A stretch of 25,694 bases of DNA from Giardia muris (GCA_006247105.1 VDLU01000009.1:1-25694), one strand, 5' to 3'; counted from the first letter of the stretch, positions 8,196-19,506 are shown. Numbers and translations: made by a program. Notes: a model not told the origin generated them from the sequence alone.

Positions 8196-10560
8196 GGCCT
8201 TGGGTCTTGGACCTTGAAGGCTTGGGCCCTCGGCTTGGGACTTGGGGTCTCTGGGGGGGGCTTTGGGCTGACCTCTTCGGGGTCTCTTGGACTCTTCGAG
8301 GGCTTGGGGCCGGCCCTTGAGCTCTTGGGGATTAGGGGTCTTAGGGGGTCTTGGGGCATTGAAGGCTGGAGCCTTGGACCTTGGGGGGCTTTGGGCTCTT
8401 GGACTCTTCGGGGACTCTTGGGCTTGGGTCTTCCTGCATTGAGGCCTTGGGCTTTGGCCTTCGGGCTTGGGGCCTTGGAGCCTCTTGTGTTGGGGGTCTC
8501 TTGAGGCCTTCGGACTTGTGAGCTTGGGGGCTTGGACTTAGGGGGGTCTTCGGGGTCTGGGGGCTTGAAGCTCTTGGGCTTGGGGGGCTTTGGGCCCTTG
8601 GACCTTTGGGCTGGCCCTTGGGTCTGGGGTCTCTTAGGGGTCTTGGACCTTGGGGGGCTCTTGTGTTAGGGCCTTGGGGTCTTCGGGACCTTGGACCTTC
8701 AGGCATGGGGGCTTGGGGCTCTTGGGGTCTTGGGCTTTGGGGTCCTTGGGGCATTGAAGGCTGGGCTCCTTGGACTTGGGCCTTGGGTCCTCTTCAAGGT
8801 CTTGGGGCCATGGGTCTTTGAGCTCTTGGGCTTCTTGAGGGCCTTGGGGGTCTTCTTAGGGGTCTTTGGGCCCTCGGTCCCCTTGGAGGTTTGGGGTCTC
8901 GGGGCCTTAGGGCCTTGGGCTCTTGCGTTGGGGTTTGGGGGTCTTGGACTTGAGCTTGGCTTCTTGGGGCTTCGGGCTTGGGGCATTGAATGCTGGGGCC
9001 TTGGGCTCCTTGGAGTTGGGGGTCTCTTGGGCTTGGCTCTTGGGGATTTGGGGTCTTTGGGGGGGGCTTGGAGGTCTGGGTCCTCCTGCACTGGGGTCTT
9101 GGGGTTGCGGGATCCTCTTGAGGGTCTTGGAGGTCTCTTGAGCTCTTAGGGGTCTCGAGCCTTGGAGGTTTGGGGGCTCTTGTGTTGGGCCTCTTGGGTC
9201 CTTGGTCCCCTTGGGGTCTTGGGCCTTGAGTCCTTCTGCATGGGGTCCTTGGGGTCTCTTCGAGGTCCTGGGGCATTGGGGGTTGCGGGCCCTAGGGGGT
9301 CTTGAGCTCTTGTGTTGGGGGTCTTAGGACCTCTTGGGGTTGTGGGCCTTCGGGCTCCTTGGGCTTGGGCCTTGGGGCATTGAAGGCTGGGGTCTCGGGA
9401 GGCCTTGGGACTTGGGGTCTTGTGTTGGGGGCTTCTCAGGCTTGGGTCCTCCTGCAGTAGGTCTTTGGGTCCTCTTTGGGGGTTTGGGCCCTCGGGGTTG
9501 GAGACCTGGGGGCTTGGACCTTGGGGTCTTCGGGGTTGAGGCTTGAGATGCTCGGAGCTTGGGGTCTGGGGTCTTAGGGGGACTTGGAGGGTTTGGAATG
9601 AGGCCTCGGGCTTGGGGGACTTGGGGTATTGAAGGTCGGGACCTTGGGGGGGCTTGCGGCCTTGGGGTATTGAAGGTTGGGGGTCTTTGACCTTGGGGGT
9701 CTTGAGGCTTCGGGGTTGAGGCCTTGGCTTCTTGGGCTCTTCGAGGTCTTGGGGTAGGTCTTCTTGGACCTTGGGGGTTTGGGGGTCTTAGACTTGGAGA
9801 CTGGGGCTTGAGGGGGGTCTTCGGAATCCGGGGTCCTGAGGGCTTGTGGCCTTGGGTCCTCCTGCAGTGGGCCTTGGGGGGCCTTGGGACTCTTTGGGTC
9901 TGGGAGCTGGAGTCATCTTGGCCTCGGGGGTCTTTGGGCCTTGAGCTCTTCGACCTCTTGGGATCTTGTGCTGGGGGCTTCTTGGGGCCTCTTTGTTGTC
10001 TTCGGAGACTTGAGGGTTTTGGGAATCTCCTGGGGGGGTTTGGAGGTTTGGACCTTGAGCTCTTGGACTTGGAGGCCGGGGTCTTCGGGCTTGGATGTTT
10101 GGGCTTCTTGGTCCTTGGATCCTCCTGCAGTGGGTCTTTGGGAGCTTTGGGCCTTGGGTCCTTCTACATTGGGGCATTGGGGATCTTGGGAGTTGTGGAC
10201 CTTCGGGACTCTTTGGGCGGGAGCCGGAGTCATCTTGAGCTCTTGGGCCTTGAAGGCTGGGTCCTCGGTCCTCTTGGCCTTGGGACCTCCTGCATCGGAC
10301 CTTGGGGGTCTTTGGGGCTTCTTGAGGTCTTGGAGGTTTGGGTCTTTGGGCTGAGCTCTTCGGGGTCTCTTGAGGGCTTTGGGCCTGGGGCCGGGGGCCT
10401 TTGTTGTCTTCGGGGGCTTGGGCTTCAGGGGATTAGGTGCTTGTGACCTTGGGTCTCTTCCTGTGCTGGGGGTCTCTGGGGCCTCTTGTGAGCTTTGGGC
10501 TGGGCTCTTAGGCTTTGGGGACTTGGAGACTGGGGTTGGGGCCTTGGACGGGATACGTGC
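8196..10560. repeat. G/T-rich subtelomeric low-complexity array, right block
   Basis: Same vocabulary and strand bias as 129-6600 (CTTGGG, GGTCTTGG, CATTGAAGGCTGG, CTCCTGCA words), resuming about 100 bases after the RING-like pair. Toward 9900-10560 other words become more frequent (GGGAGCTGGAGTCATCTTGG, with a relative near 10208). No gene is supported here. The two blocks look like one array interrupted by the gene pair. Confidence 0.85.
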
Positions 10561-11365
10561 CCTTGATGGCTTGATGGGGTCGGATGCAGGGGGTGTTGAG
10601 TGAAGGATGGATCATCTTGGCATGGTGGGGTTGTCGGCCTTGCGGGCCCTGGCTTCGGGGGTCTCCGGTCCTCTGTCCATGAGGTCGGGGGTGGTGGTTG
10701 GCCTTGCTGCCGGTAGAAGGCTTGAGTGGAGTCCTCCTGTCCTCGGGGTCGGGGATGGATGGTCATGTCGTAATACCCCCCCGATGGCCCCTGTGCATGG
10801 ATGGATACAGGTGTTAGGGGCCAATATAAGGGCGGATAGGGCCGAGGACCGGGCGAATGGGGGCTGGGGGCTCGGTTGGCATGGAGGACGAATGGTGGTT
10901 TTTTGGATCGTCTTGATTGCTGGACATCATCGAGTCCTCTGGTCCTGGGGTGGAATGGGGATGAAGTCGTGAGTGATGCTGATAAGGAGGTGATGACCTC
11001 TTGGTCCATGCCTTCATGCCTCTCCTGGACCCTTGGGGCCTCCATTGGGTTCTCGAGGATCTCTTGGGGTCATGGGGGGGGACGACCCTATATCCGTCCT
11101 GATGTCAATGACGATGGTCCATGTACGGGGACGGGTACAGGTGTCAGGAGTCGGTACGAACGTGAATGGAGAGGGCTGGATGGATGGCAGTTTTTTGGAT
11201 TGATGGTCGTCGGATCTCCTGTCCTGGGGTCCTTCTGGGGTCTTGGGGGGTGTTCGAGGTCTTCAACCCCTATGGCCCCGAGGAGGCCGGATGCGTGTGC
11301 TGGGACAGCTGATGGTCAAGTGGGGATGAAGTCGTGAGTGAAGGCCGATGGGAGGATGTGATGAC
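10561..11365. repeat. Diverged direct repeats of about 300-365 bases
   Basis: Landmarks recur in the same order at varying offset: TACAGGTGT at 10806 and 11136, a T6GGAT word at 10899 and 11201, TCCTGTCCTGGGGTC-like words, and GGGGATGAAGTCGTGAGTGA at 10957 and 11322 (offset 365) followed by a similar GAGGATGATGACC-like stretch. The changing offset shows insertions and deletions between copies. Open frames exist on both strands (for example minus 10425-11045), but none has a recognisable domain and all cross the repeats. Confidence 0.6.
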
Positions 11366-11953
11366 CCCTCGAAGTATCATCGGGGGCTCCCAATGGTCTT
11401 CCGATACCATGCAGACCCTTCTGATGTCCTCTTCGGACCACTTGGGGTCCTTCGGGTCATCTTGATCTGGACCTGCATGTTGAAGCCTAAGCATGGGCTC
11501 GGGGTCTTGGACTGGAGGCCTGGCTTCACATGTGTCACCCCACCTCCTTCCTGGGATGCAGGCCTGGCCATGTATGGTGTTACCCGGCTGCAGGCTCAGT
11601 TCTGTTGTTGGGGTCTTTGGGGGAGGAACTGGATCGGCACGAGGCAGCTCGACGATGAGGGCTGGGATGCTGAGCACTGGCTCCTTGAGCTCGTCCATCC
11701 GGGCAAGGAGAGGTACGTGGTCGGGGATCGTACCTCCATCTCCAGTTCTTCGTACATGCAGGGTCGGAAGGGCCCGGCCTGGATGAAAATGAGCATCGAT
11801 GAGCACGTTCACTGGGAGGCCACGGGGGACGGCAAAGCACAACCACCCCTGCTGCACAAATGAGGACACTCGTATCCGAGGGCCCCCCGAGGTCCGGATG
11901 ATCTTTGACCGGGCAATCTCATCCCCTTCTGGGAGGCAGCCAAGAGAGCCCAT
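11270..11953 (-). CDS. Unassigned open frame, 227 aa, minus strand
   Basis: An uninterrupted minus-strand frame whose middle reads like ordinary protein (segments such as DEIARSKIIRTSGGPRIRV, GLPVNVLIDAHFHPG and WSEEDIRRVCMVSEDHWEPP), with no strong low-complexity bias before residue 190. Its C-terminal part translates the direct repeats at 10561-11365. I recognise no domain. The plus strand of the same interval also gives protein-like segments, so only one strand, or neither, may be real. No A-rich initiator is seen at the start. This is a candidate only. Confidence 0.25.
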   Translation of the reverse strand: MGSLGCLPEGDEIARSKIIRTSGGPRIRVSSFVQQGWLCFAVPRGLPVNVLIDAHFHPGRALPTLHVRRTGDGGTIPDHVPLLARMDELKEPVLSIPALIVELPRADPVPPPKTPTTELSLQPGNTIHGQACIPGRRWGDTCEARPPVQDPEPMLRLQHAGPDQDDPKDPKWSEEDIRRVCMVSEDHWEPPMILRGVITSSHRPSLTTSSPLDHQLSQHTHPASSGP

Positions 11954-12617
11954 GGCCTACACGTGCCCTGTGAACGGCTGGTGCGGGAGTGCCCAGTATC
12001 CGTAGGGCATCCTATGGGTACGATCCACGTCGACCAACGACCAGATGCTGGACGTGGTGTATGACCTCGAAGAGGACTGTACTCGAAGGTCTCCGTGAGC
12101 AAAGCGCTCATCAACGATCCGATCGTGCGTCACTGGATGGACGATCGCATCGTCATCATCAAGCCTCGTCGTCGCAGGCCGGATGGAATTGTCGTCGAAC
12201 CCAACGGCATCCACTTTGATGTGAACCCAGCATATAGGGTGATTGGCAGGCAGGGGGTGGCCTGGTGGTGGAATCATCATGGTTGATGAGGATGCCGATC
12301 TTTTGCGTCCCTCAAGCGTCGGGGGGCTTGTCGAGGGGAAAGCGGCCCTTTGAGGACAGGGGGCGGGTTCGGGGTGCTTAACCGGTCGTGTCGAGGCCTT
12401 GCTCTTTTTTGGACGGGTTCTCCTCGACTGGCACCTGTCCATAGTAGTGCGGGAGCCCACATCGACATTCGTCAGGGAGATTGGTTGTGGCTGGATCCCC
12501 GCCTCTTCCTCCTTCATCTTTGGGGAGATGAACCATTGGGGCCTGTCAAGGGCGGGGCATGAGGAGTGGTCATCCACGTGCATGGACGGGAGCTACGTGT
12601 GGGTCGAGCACAAGTAA
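11348..12617 (+). pseudogene. Unassigned frameshifted coding-like region, plus strand
   Basis: Several plus-strand segments in different frames read like parts of one protein: around 11630-11860 (LDDEGWDAEHWLLELVHPGK), 11860-12000 (PPEVRMIFDRAISSP), 12040-12075 (DQMLDVVYDLEEDC), 12080-12286 (SKALINDPIVRHWMDDRIVI and RRPDGIVVEPNGIHFDV) and up to 12617 (EEWSSTCMDGSYVWVEHK). The final stop lies in AAGTAACC, one base off the AGTRAAY signal. The RPD-x(n)-D spacing near 12180-12220 loosely resembles the PD-(D/E)xK core of the restriction-like endonuclease domain found in Giardia telomeric LINE elements, but no reverse transcriptase motif was found, so this is speculation. The minus strand is also open over much of the interval. 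Confidence 0.3.
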
Positions 12618-12925
12618 CCCCAGGGAGGCTTGGAGGTGATGTGACGGCATCTCTGTACAAAGATCCCCGACCCCCCAAAGATCGCTCATAGGCCCCCACA
12701 AGGCCCTTAGGTGGCCCCTCCATCCCTCTCGACCCGTCCCCAAGGATGACCCCATCCAACTCCCCTGCCATCCCCACGACCCCCACGGCCCTCCCACTGC
12801 GTGCACAGTCACGTAACACCGTCGTAAGGGTGCAGGGGGGACGGGAGTCCCATGGGACGAGATGATGGATCGAACCCTCTATTGTCCGGGATTCCCCTGG
12901 ATTTTCATTAGTAAATATTAATCCA
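12618..12925. other. Unique spacer ending in an AT-rich island
   Basis: No gene is seen. The stretch is C-rich and ordinary until about 12898, then becomes sharply AT-rich at 12902-12925. That island contains an exact AGTAAAT at 12910-12916, preceded by an overlapping TAG in one frame (short tail PLLSGIPLDFH). It sits at the boundary between the complex subtelomeric DNA and the rDNA spacer. Confidence 0.5.
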
Positions 12926-15009
12926 GGAGGATCTGGAGACCTGGGGGTTGGGGGGACGAGTCAGACGGATGTGGGAGAGGGCTCCCCGACGTGGTAGAGG
13001 GATGGGGGGGAGTGTGTGCAGGCGTGGGGAGGGCTGAGGGAGGAAGGGGGGAGGCCTGAGAGGGGGGGCCACGAGGTGATTCAAGAGGAGTCAGGGGGGC
13101 ATGGGGGGCATGAGGGGCATGAGGATCCATGAGGATCCATGAGAGGGGCCAGGGGGATCCACGAGAGGAGTGGGGGGGCTGGGGACGCGATGAGAGCGAT
13201 GAGAGATGACGGGGGACGATAAGAGATGATAAGAGACGATAAGGGACACGAGACACGATAAGGGACGATAATAAGTGATGAGAGGTGATGAGAGACGCGG
13301 GAGATGCGAGAGATGCGAGGGACACGGAGACGCGGGCCGCCCGGGGACGCAGACACGCCCAGTCAGTGGCCGGTGCCCACAGTGGCCTCGCCCTTCGGGC
13401 CGCCCCTTCGGTCCCCCTCTGAGGGGGCCCGTCGCTTCGGCGCCCCTCCGGTCCTAAACTTGAATGAAGGAGAAAGCGGGAAGGGTTCCCTCCCGTCTGG
13501 AATGATGAGCGTCGTCCCGGGCCCCATGGACCCACTACCTCTACTCGTGCCCTCGGGGGCCCGTTCGATCGTCCGTCCGATGACCCGTGGGGGCCTGAAA
13601 GTCCCATGCCGTGTCCGATCTTCACCCTCTGAAGGATCCGTGAGGGACCCGATCGATGAAGGGGGCCCGCCCCGTGGGGGAGTCCCCGTCCATGGATATG
13701 AGGCCCGGGCCCCATATGATGACCCGGATCCCCCTGATGACCCGGTCCATGTGGCCCGTATGAGGGGACGTGAAGGCCCCCTGGATCCTGTCCCGTGAGG
13801 ACCGGACGGACCCCCGACCGAAGGAACCCCCATCCGTATGATGGACCACACCCCCACCCATGAAGGTCCATGGACCTATGGGGGGAGGCCCCGTTCGTCT
13901 TGAAGGACCCCGTGAGGGCCCCGGGAGCCCCCGTCCCTCGTATGATGGAGCCATGACCCCCCGTACCCGTACGATGATCCCGTGAGGGCTTGGGCCCCCC
14001 ATTATAATCCCGTGAGGGTCCGGCCCGAGACCCCAGAGATTCAAGGGGACCCCACGGGGATCCCCTGGCCCCCGTGGACCTCCGTCCCGTTCATGGAGGA
14101 CTCGAGGGGGACCTGTGAGGGTCGAGGGGGACCCCGGACCCCAATGGGGAAGATGGTCCCCCATCCCATTCGATGACCCACCCCCGAGGGGACCGTGGCC
14201 CCCCGAAGGCCCATCCATATGACCACATGGTCCGATGACCCGGCCCCCTCGAAGGAGGGCGGGGGGGTCGGACCCCAGTCCCCGATGGAGCCATGAGTCC
14301 CCCCCGTGTGAGGGCCCACCCCGTGAGGGACCGGGCCCCCCGTCCCCGTTCATCTTGAAGGACTTCAAGGGCCCCATGGACCCAGGGGACCCCCGGGGAC
14401 ACCTCGAATGACCCCTGGAGGGAAGGCCCCCGTGAGGACCCATGTGGACTCCCGGGCCAGGGCATGGACCCCCGATCCGTTCCGTGCCCAGGGGGACGGC
14501 CGTGGGCCCACGGGGGACCCCTGTACGACCCCCCGTTCGAGGGACCCGCGGACCCGCCCTCGCCCCTCCGGTCTTTTGATCTCGAGTCCGGATCCAAAAT
14601 CCACTGTAACCGTTCCAAATCTGGTATCCTTCTGTAGGCCCCCGTACCCGGGCCTTCGACCCACGGGGGTCTGATCTCGCTTCAGGTCGATCCGGGCGGG
14701 GGACGCCCCCCCTTGGGGCCCTCACCCCCCCTGGTATGACCCTCGGCGCCTCAAGTCTCACCCCTCGGGGATGCCCCCTTACGACCGGGGGCCCTCACCC
14801 CCCTGGTCCCACGACCGGAGGGGAGCCCTTCCCACCCCCCTGGTATGACGGGGGATGCCCTCACCCCCCTTCAGGTCTTCCTCGGGGCGGGGGGCCTCGC
14901 TTCCGGCCCCCCCTTCGGGTCTCACGACCCTCGGGGGGGTTGTTCCGGCCCTTCCCTCACCCCCTCAGGTCTTCGACCCTCGGGGGCTCGGGGGGAATGC
15001 CAACCCGAA
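12926..15009. other. rDNA 3' spacer with simple and degenerate repeats
   Basis: Non-coding sequence downstream of the LSU gene on the transcribed (minus) strand. Three textures appear: G/purine-rich 12950-13180; a GATAAGRGAC-type purine microsatellite at about 13185-13340; and a long C-rich stretch (13360-14680) built from words such as CCCGTGAGGACC, CGTATGATGACCC and CCCATGGACC. From 14690 to 14990 CCCTCACCCCCCTGG and CTTCGACCCTCGGGG words repeat. Open frames here are low-complexity Pro/Arg/Gly translations without domains. The exact border with the LSU 3' end is not visible. Confidence 0.6.
13185..13340. repeat. Purine-rich GATAAGRGAC-type microsatellite
   Basis: About 155 bases of almost pure purine on the plus strand, made of imperfect 9-12 base units (GATAAGAGAC, GATAAGGGAC, GATGAGAGGT, GATGCGAGAG). 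The minus, transcribed strand is pyrimidine-rich. It lies about 1.7 kb past the LSU 3' end. Confidence 0.75.
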
Positions 15010-15267
15010 CCAAACCTCAGGCGGTCGCAAGAAGCTCCACGCCGTACAGTAGGTCGGAGAAAAGGGTCGTCAACCCGGGCGAATCGAGGGGAAGCCCCTC
15101 AACCCATGCGAGTAGGTGGGATGGACACTTAGAGGCGTTCAGTGCTAGTCCCCCGAGCGCGACAGACCGGCACTGTCAAGTCAAACAACCGGGAGATCGG
15201 AGGCTCGCGACGGGTGTTCCTCTCGTACTGACCCGACGTACTGGACGCATGGAGATGGTCGGTAGGA

Positions 15268-15311
<44 letters not shown>

Positions 15312-15361
15312 CCTTAGACGGGTGAACAATCCGACGCTTCCGCACCGATGCATGCGGACGG

Positions 15362-15405
<44 letters not shown>

Positions 15406-15407
15406 GG

Positions 15408-15451
<44 letters not shown>

Positions 15452-15896
15452 TCACCTCCACGCTCGGATTACCGGAGCGGTTGAAGGATCGTTAGGCCAC
15501 GCTTTCACGGCAAGTACCGGGACAGGGGGTACTAGTCAAGTAAGCTTATGCCCTTATGCTCCACGTGAGGTTTCCGACCTCACTGAGCTTACCATAGGAC
15601 GCCTGCGGTGTGATCTAGCAGGCGCGCCGCCCCAGCCAAACTCCCCATCCGACCGTGTGCCGATGTAAGTCGGTGAGTGGGATGGTGAACAACGTCAGGG
15701 TATCTCATGGAAGCGGCCTCCCCTGTATGCTGCACCGATGATCCCATCCCCCAGGATCGGATTGGAGTCAAGCTCAAAAGGGTCTTCTTGCCCCGCCGAC
15801 CAACACCCGCCCGTTCCCGGGTCTGTAGGTTCACGGAGGCATGACTTGGGACAGTGGGATCCTCGTTGATCCATTCATGCACGTCGGAAATTACCC

Positions 15897-15948
<52 letters not shown>

Positions 15949-17675
15949 AGGGCTTGGATGAACCTCTTCATGGTGACGGTCATGGCACTGGGCAGAAATC
16001 ACGTCGTGTACGCATCCATGACGACTGGCACGACGCTATGTTGTTAGTAGACAGTCGGGATCCCTCGGTCCGTGCCGGTTCTGATCGATCAGAGCCACTC
16101 CTTCTCCCGAGGTTACGGAGCTAGTTTGCCGACTTCCCTGAGTCATGGTCTCTCCCGCCTAGAGGCTGATCACCTTGGAGTCCTGTTGCGGTTGTGGTAC
16201 GATCAGGATGGGGGGGACACAACGGGTTTCATGGATGACCGAAGGGACATGTGATCCATCATGGCCATGCACGACCTGAAGTACTACTGGCCATGGGGGG
16301 ACTGGGGTAGGACGGGATGACTCCCACCATGTGCTTCGTTCATGTACCGTTGTGAAAGGATGTCACCAAGACCCCATCATACCACCGGGATGTTAACCGG
16401 TCAGCCCTATCGTCCTGTGAGGATGACCCCATGGTACGGCGTACACCATCGGACTTAGGATCGTGTCACCCGTATCTGATCGACAGGGATACGGAACCCA
16501 TCTCCACGTCAGGCCTCCAGATGGAGTAATGGCTACTACTACCGAGATCAGCAATCATGACTCGATCCACCACGTGTCACCCCATGGCTTCGACTCGATC
16601 ATGACGACCTCCTACCCGAGACACATCTCGGTCGGGTTCCGATCGTATGCTTCGGCGTGTTCCATTTTCCGGGCCCCTCGATTCGGCTGGTGGGTTGTTA
16701 CACACTCCTTAGAGGCTTCCTACTGTTAAGGCCACCTTCCAGCTGTCACGATCGACGGACACCGTTTGATCGAGCATACACTTCCACACCTTCCCCCGAC
16801 TGTCGGTTCATCCCGTCTTGCCCGTCCTGCTTACCAGGAGAGGCCCACTCGACATCAACACTGTTGAGGGGGCCCACACAAGTTGGCCCCGCTCCACCCT
16901 TGTTCATGGTTCGAGGGGTGGATAAGGAGTGACCTCCCTACTCCCACCGATCGTGGCCTTACCTAGGGCAGCTGTTCATGATGTCGGCTATCCTGGGAGA
17001 CATTTCGGAGGTAACCAGCTACCAGGTGGTTCGATGAGTCTTTCGCCCCTACACTCAACTCGACCGAGCGATTTGCACGTCAGCACCGGGATGGGCCTCC
17101 ACCAGGCTTTCGTCTGGCTTCACCCTGGTCAAGTGTAGATCACCACCTTTCGGGTCTAGGACCGATCGCTCTGCCCTTGTAAGGGGCCCCTTGAAGTCTT
17201 GACTTCCCTTTGCCACATGACTCGCGATCGGTCCTAACTCCTCGGTCCGTGTTTCGAGACGGGCCCGACCAATCGATCATCGACAGGTCGGGAGTCGCCT
17301 CCCGGGTTCAGGGTCTTTTGACGTGCCTGGGTCGGCATCCTTCTCACCTTTCGTTCGCACTACTTGGTCCTCTATCGGTCTCGGGGCGGTATTTAGCCTT
17401 AGAAGGGTACCACCTCCTCTTCCCTCTACACTCTCAAGCAGAGGTACTCGTCGTTGGGGTTGTGTCCATCCCTACGGGACTGGCACCCTCCTTGGTGTGG
17501 GTTTCAACCCATCTTCGGGTTTAGGACATCCCCCCAGTCCTCACAACGCTCATCGCTTCGAGGTCGGACTACTCCTGGATCGCTCGCCGCTAATCAAGGA
17601 ATCCCGGTTGGTGTCTTCTCCTGGGCGTACTGATATGCTTAAGTTCCACCCGTCATCTTCATCGGAGTGGGGGGG
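15010..17675 (-). rRNA. Large subunit (28S-type) rRNA
   Basis: Minus-strand LSU rRNA recognised from conserved blocks read in reverse: the sarcin-ricin loop (TTCCTCTCGTACTG at 15217-15230), the peptidyl-transferase segment (CAAGCCAGTTATCCCTGTGG from 15421), ACTTAGAGGCGTTCAG near the 3' end (15127-15142), CTCCCGCCGTTTACCAGG near 15933, CACTGGGCAGAAATCAC (15987-16003), and the 5' landmark CTGATATGCTTAAGTTC near 17630. Length is about 2.65 kb, in line with the short Giardia LSU. Both ends are estimates: the 3' end by distance from the last conserved helix, the 5' end by distance from the ATATGCTTAAG site. GC content is moderate compared with G. intestinalis. Open frames inside it are not genes. 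Confidence 0.95.
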
Positions 17676-17714
17676 GATCCTCATCTCATTCCCCATCGTT
17701 CAACCCCTCGAACA

Positions 17715-17850
17715 ACCCAGTTCGTAGATCACCCCACCACCCCGATGATCCATTCGAAGATCGATGTCACGTGCTTGGACCACATCGAGTATCGTCGTCA
17801 GCCACGTCCTTCATCGTCCCCCGAGCCAAGGCATCCACCGGGTCGCGTCA
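17715..17850 (-). rRNA. 5.8S rRNA
   Basis: Read on the minus strand, the start GGTGGATGCCTTGGCTC followed by GATGAAGGACGTGGC matches the universally conserved 5.8S 5' region, and the order SSU - 5.8S - LSU is as expected. Length is about 135 bases, typically short for Giardia. The flanking ITS1 (about 17851-17884) and ITS2 (about 17676-17714) are then only about 35-40 bases each. Borders are approximate. Confidence 0.85.
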
Positions 17851-17884
17851 TCTCATTGCCTTCATCCTCGTACCTTCCCTCTCG

Positions 17885-19316
17885 ATGGATCCATCCGCAG
17901 GTTCACCTACGGATACCTTGTTACGACTTCTCCTTCCTCCAAGCCTCGCGGTTCGTCCCTGTTCGGTTCATCCCTCCCAGGAGCTCGCCAGAAGACCCAG
18001 TCGGTAGGAGCGACGGGCGGTGTGTACAAGGGGCAGGGACGTATCCGGCGTAGATTGATGACCTACGCCTACTAGACATTCCAGGTTCACGAGGACGTTC
18101 CAGTCCACGATCCCAACCACGTGGGGGTTTGATCTCATCAAGCTTCACAACTCGACGTGGTTTCATCCCCACAGTGTAGTACGCGTGCAGCCCAGGGCGT
18201 CTAAGGGCATCACAGACCTGTTATCGCCCCACCTTCCTCCAATTCACCATTGGCGGTCCCATCCAGGTTAGGGTCTCGCTCGTTGTCGCAGTCAAGCAGA
18301 CGGCTCAAGCCACGGGCTGTGAACGGCCATGCACCACCACTCGTACGATCACGAAGGTCCTCTCAACCGTCGATCCTCCGTACGTCTGGGCCTGGTAAGG
18401 TGTTCGCGTTGAGTCAAATTGAGCCGCAGACTCCACGTCTGGTGGTACCCCTCCGTCAATGCCTTCAAGTTCCAGCCTTGCGGCCATACTCCCCCCAGAG
18501 CCCGTACCCTGATCGGTTTCCCTTCGATCCTGACGACCTGGCCAGTCTCTCGGTGGCATCGTTTACGCCCGGGAATACGGTGGTGTCTAATCGCCTTCTC
18601 GCCCCCGGGCTTCGTCCTGGTTCGACTGATATGGTCTTGGCAAGTGCCTACGCCTTTGTCTGTCTTGGTCGGATCATCCTATTTCACCCGTCCCCCACCA
18701 ATACACATGCCCTTACCCATTCACCTTCATGTCCGTCCCGGGCTTTCTCGTACTCACTCCCGCCTTAAGCGCTCCTCTTTCCTCCCGGCTGGACGTCTCG
18801 ACTCCGGACGTTTTAACTGCAACAGCGCCGTACGACGCCTGCCGAGCTGGAATTACCGCGGCTGCTGGCACCAGACCTTTCCCTCGACTTGTGCTGGGGT
18901 CATCTACCCCCCAGTCTTCCCATTTCATGGGATCCCCCGTTGCTGCCTCACGCCTTCACGCATTGGGCAAGTTCCGCGCCTGCTGCCGTCCTTGGATGTA
19001 CGGGCCGTCTCTCAGGCCCGTTCTCCGGAGTCAAACCCTGATCCTCCGCCAGGCATCATCCCCTCCGTAGACCACTACTCTACCGACTAGGTAATACCTC
19101 GGAACCTCATCCGGGCATTCGCTCCATCGCGTGCTTTCCTTCCCCGCTCTTGAGCACTCGTCTTGGCGCTGGGTTGCCAGCGGTATCCGTCTAGCCTTCA
19201 CCCCCGGTCAGACTCGTACCGTTGTACCGAGCCGTCCGCCACTTCATACCTCGTGTCCGCTTGCATGGCTTTTGTCCTTGGGGGTAGCGTAGTACTCCGG
19301 CAGGATCAACCGGATG
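17885..19316 (-). rRNA. Small subunit (16S-like/18S) rRNA
   Basis: Both ends are recognisable on the minus strand. The 5' end reads CATCCGGTTGATCCTGCCGG (plus 19296-19316). The 3' end reads GTAGGTGAACCTGCGGATGG (plus strand from 17887). Internal landmarks are the 530-loop (reverse of GGTGCCAGCAGCCGCGGTAA, 18852-18872), the CTCCGTCAATGCCTTCAAGT block from 18451, and ACGGGCGGTGTGTACAA near 18013. Length is about 1432 bases, close to the unusually short Giardia SSU. It is the first gene of the unit, transcribed toward the telomere. Moderate GC content argues against G. intestinalis. ORFs inside are shadows. Confidence 0.97.
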
Positions 19317-19433
19317 GTCTGTCGATCGGTCGATCCGTCCGTTGTGGGCCGGCCCTTCCGTCCTCTCGTCGTACGATCCACACTCGTCGTCGGGTGGGTC
19401 TTCTCGTCCCGGTCCGGCCTCGTCGTGCCTTCC

Positions 19434-19506
19434 CTATAGTAGCCGAAAATCGGCCTTCATCTTTGGAGCACTTATTGAAGGTCTCTAGGTGGGGGTTGTG
19501 GTCCTT
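19434..19506. repeat. Duplicated rDNA-upstream element, copy 1
   Basis: Begins CTATAGTAGCCGAAAATCGG and ends GGGGGTTGTGGTCCT; it contains the small inverted repeat GCCGA-AAA-TCGGC. It lies about 120 bases upstream of the SSU 5' end. The match to copy 2 has scattered substitutions. Confidence 0.8.

Noticed and set aside
129..10560. CRISPR-like array or regular satellite
   Set aside because: Repeat words vary in length and order with no constant repeat-spacer period, and the organism is eukaryotic.
12040..12620. Firm call of a LINE retrotransposon from the RPD...D motif
   Set aside because: One short spacing match without a reverse transcriptase motif is too weak; kept only as a hypothesis.
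12918..14761. Long minus-strand frames (317 and 379 aa) and plus-strand frames in the rDNA spacer
   Set aside because: Composition is simple Gly/Pro/Arg/His/Ser from degenerate repeats, with no domains, in a region flanking rRNA.
15589..19090. Numerous open frames on both strands inside the rRNA genes
   Set aside because: The sequence is clearly SSU, 5.8S and LSU rRNA by universally conserved blocks; these frames are incidental.
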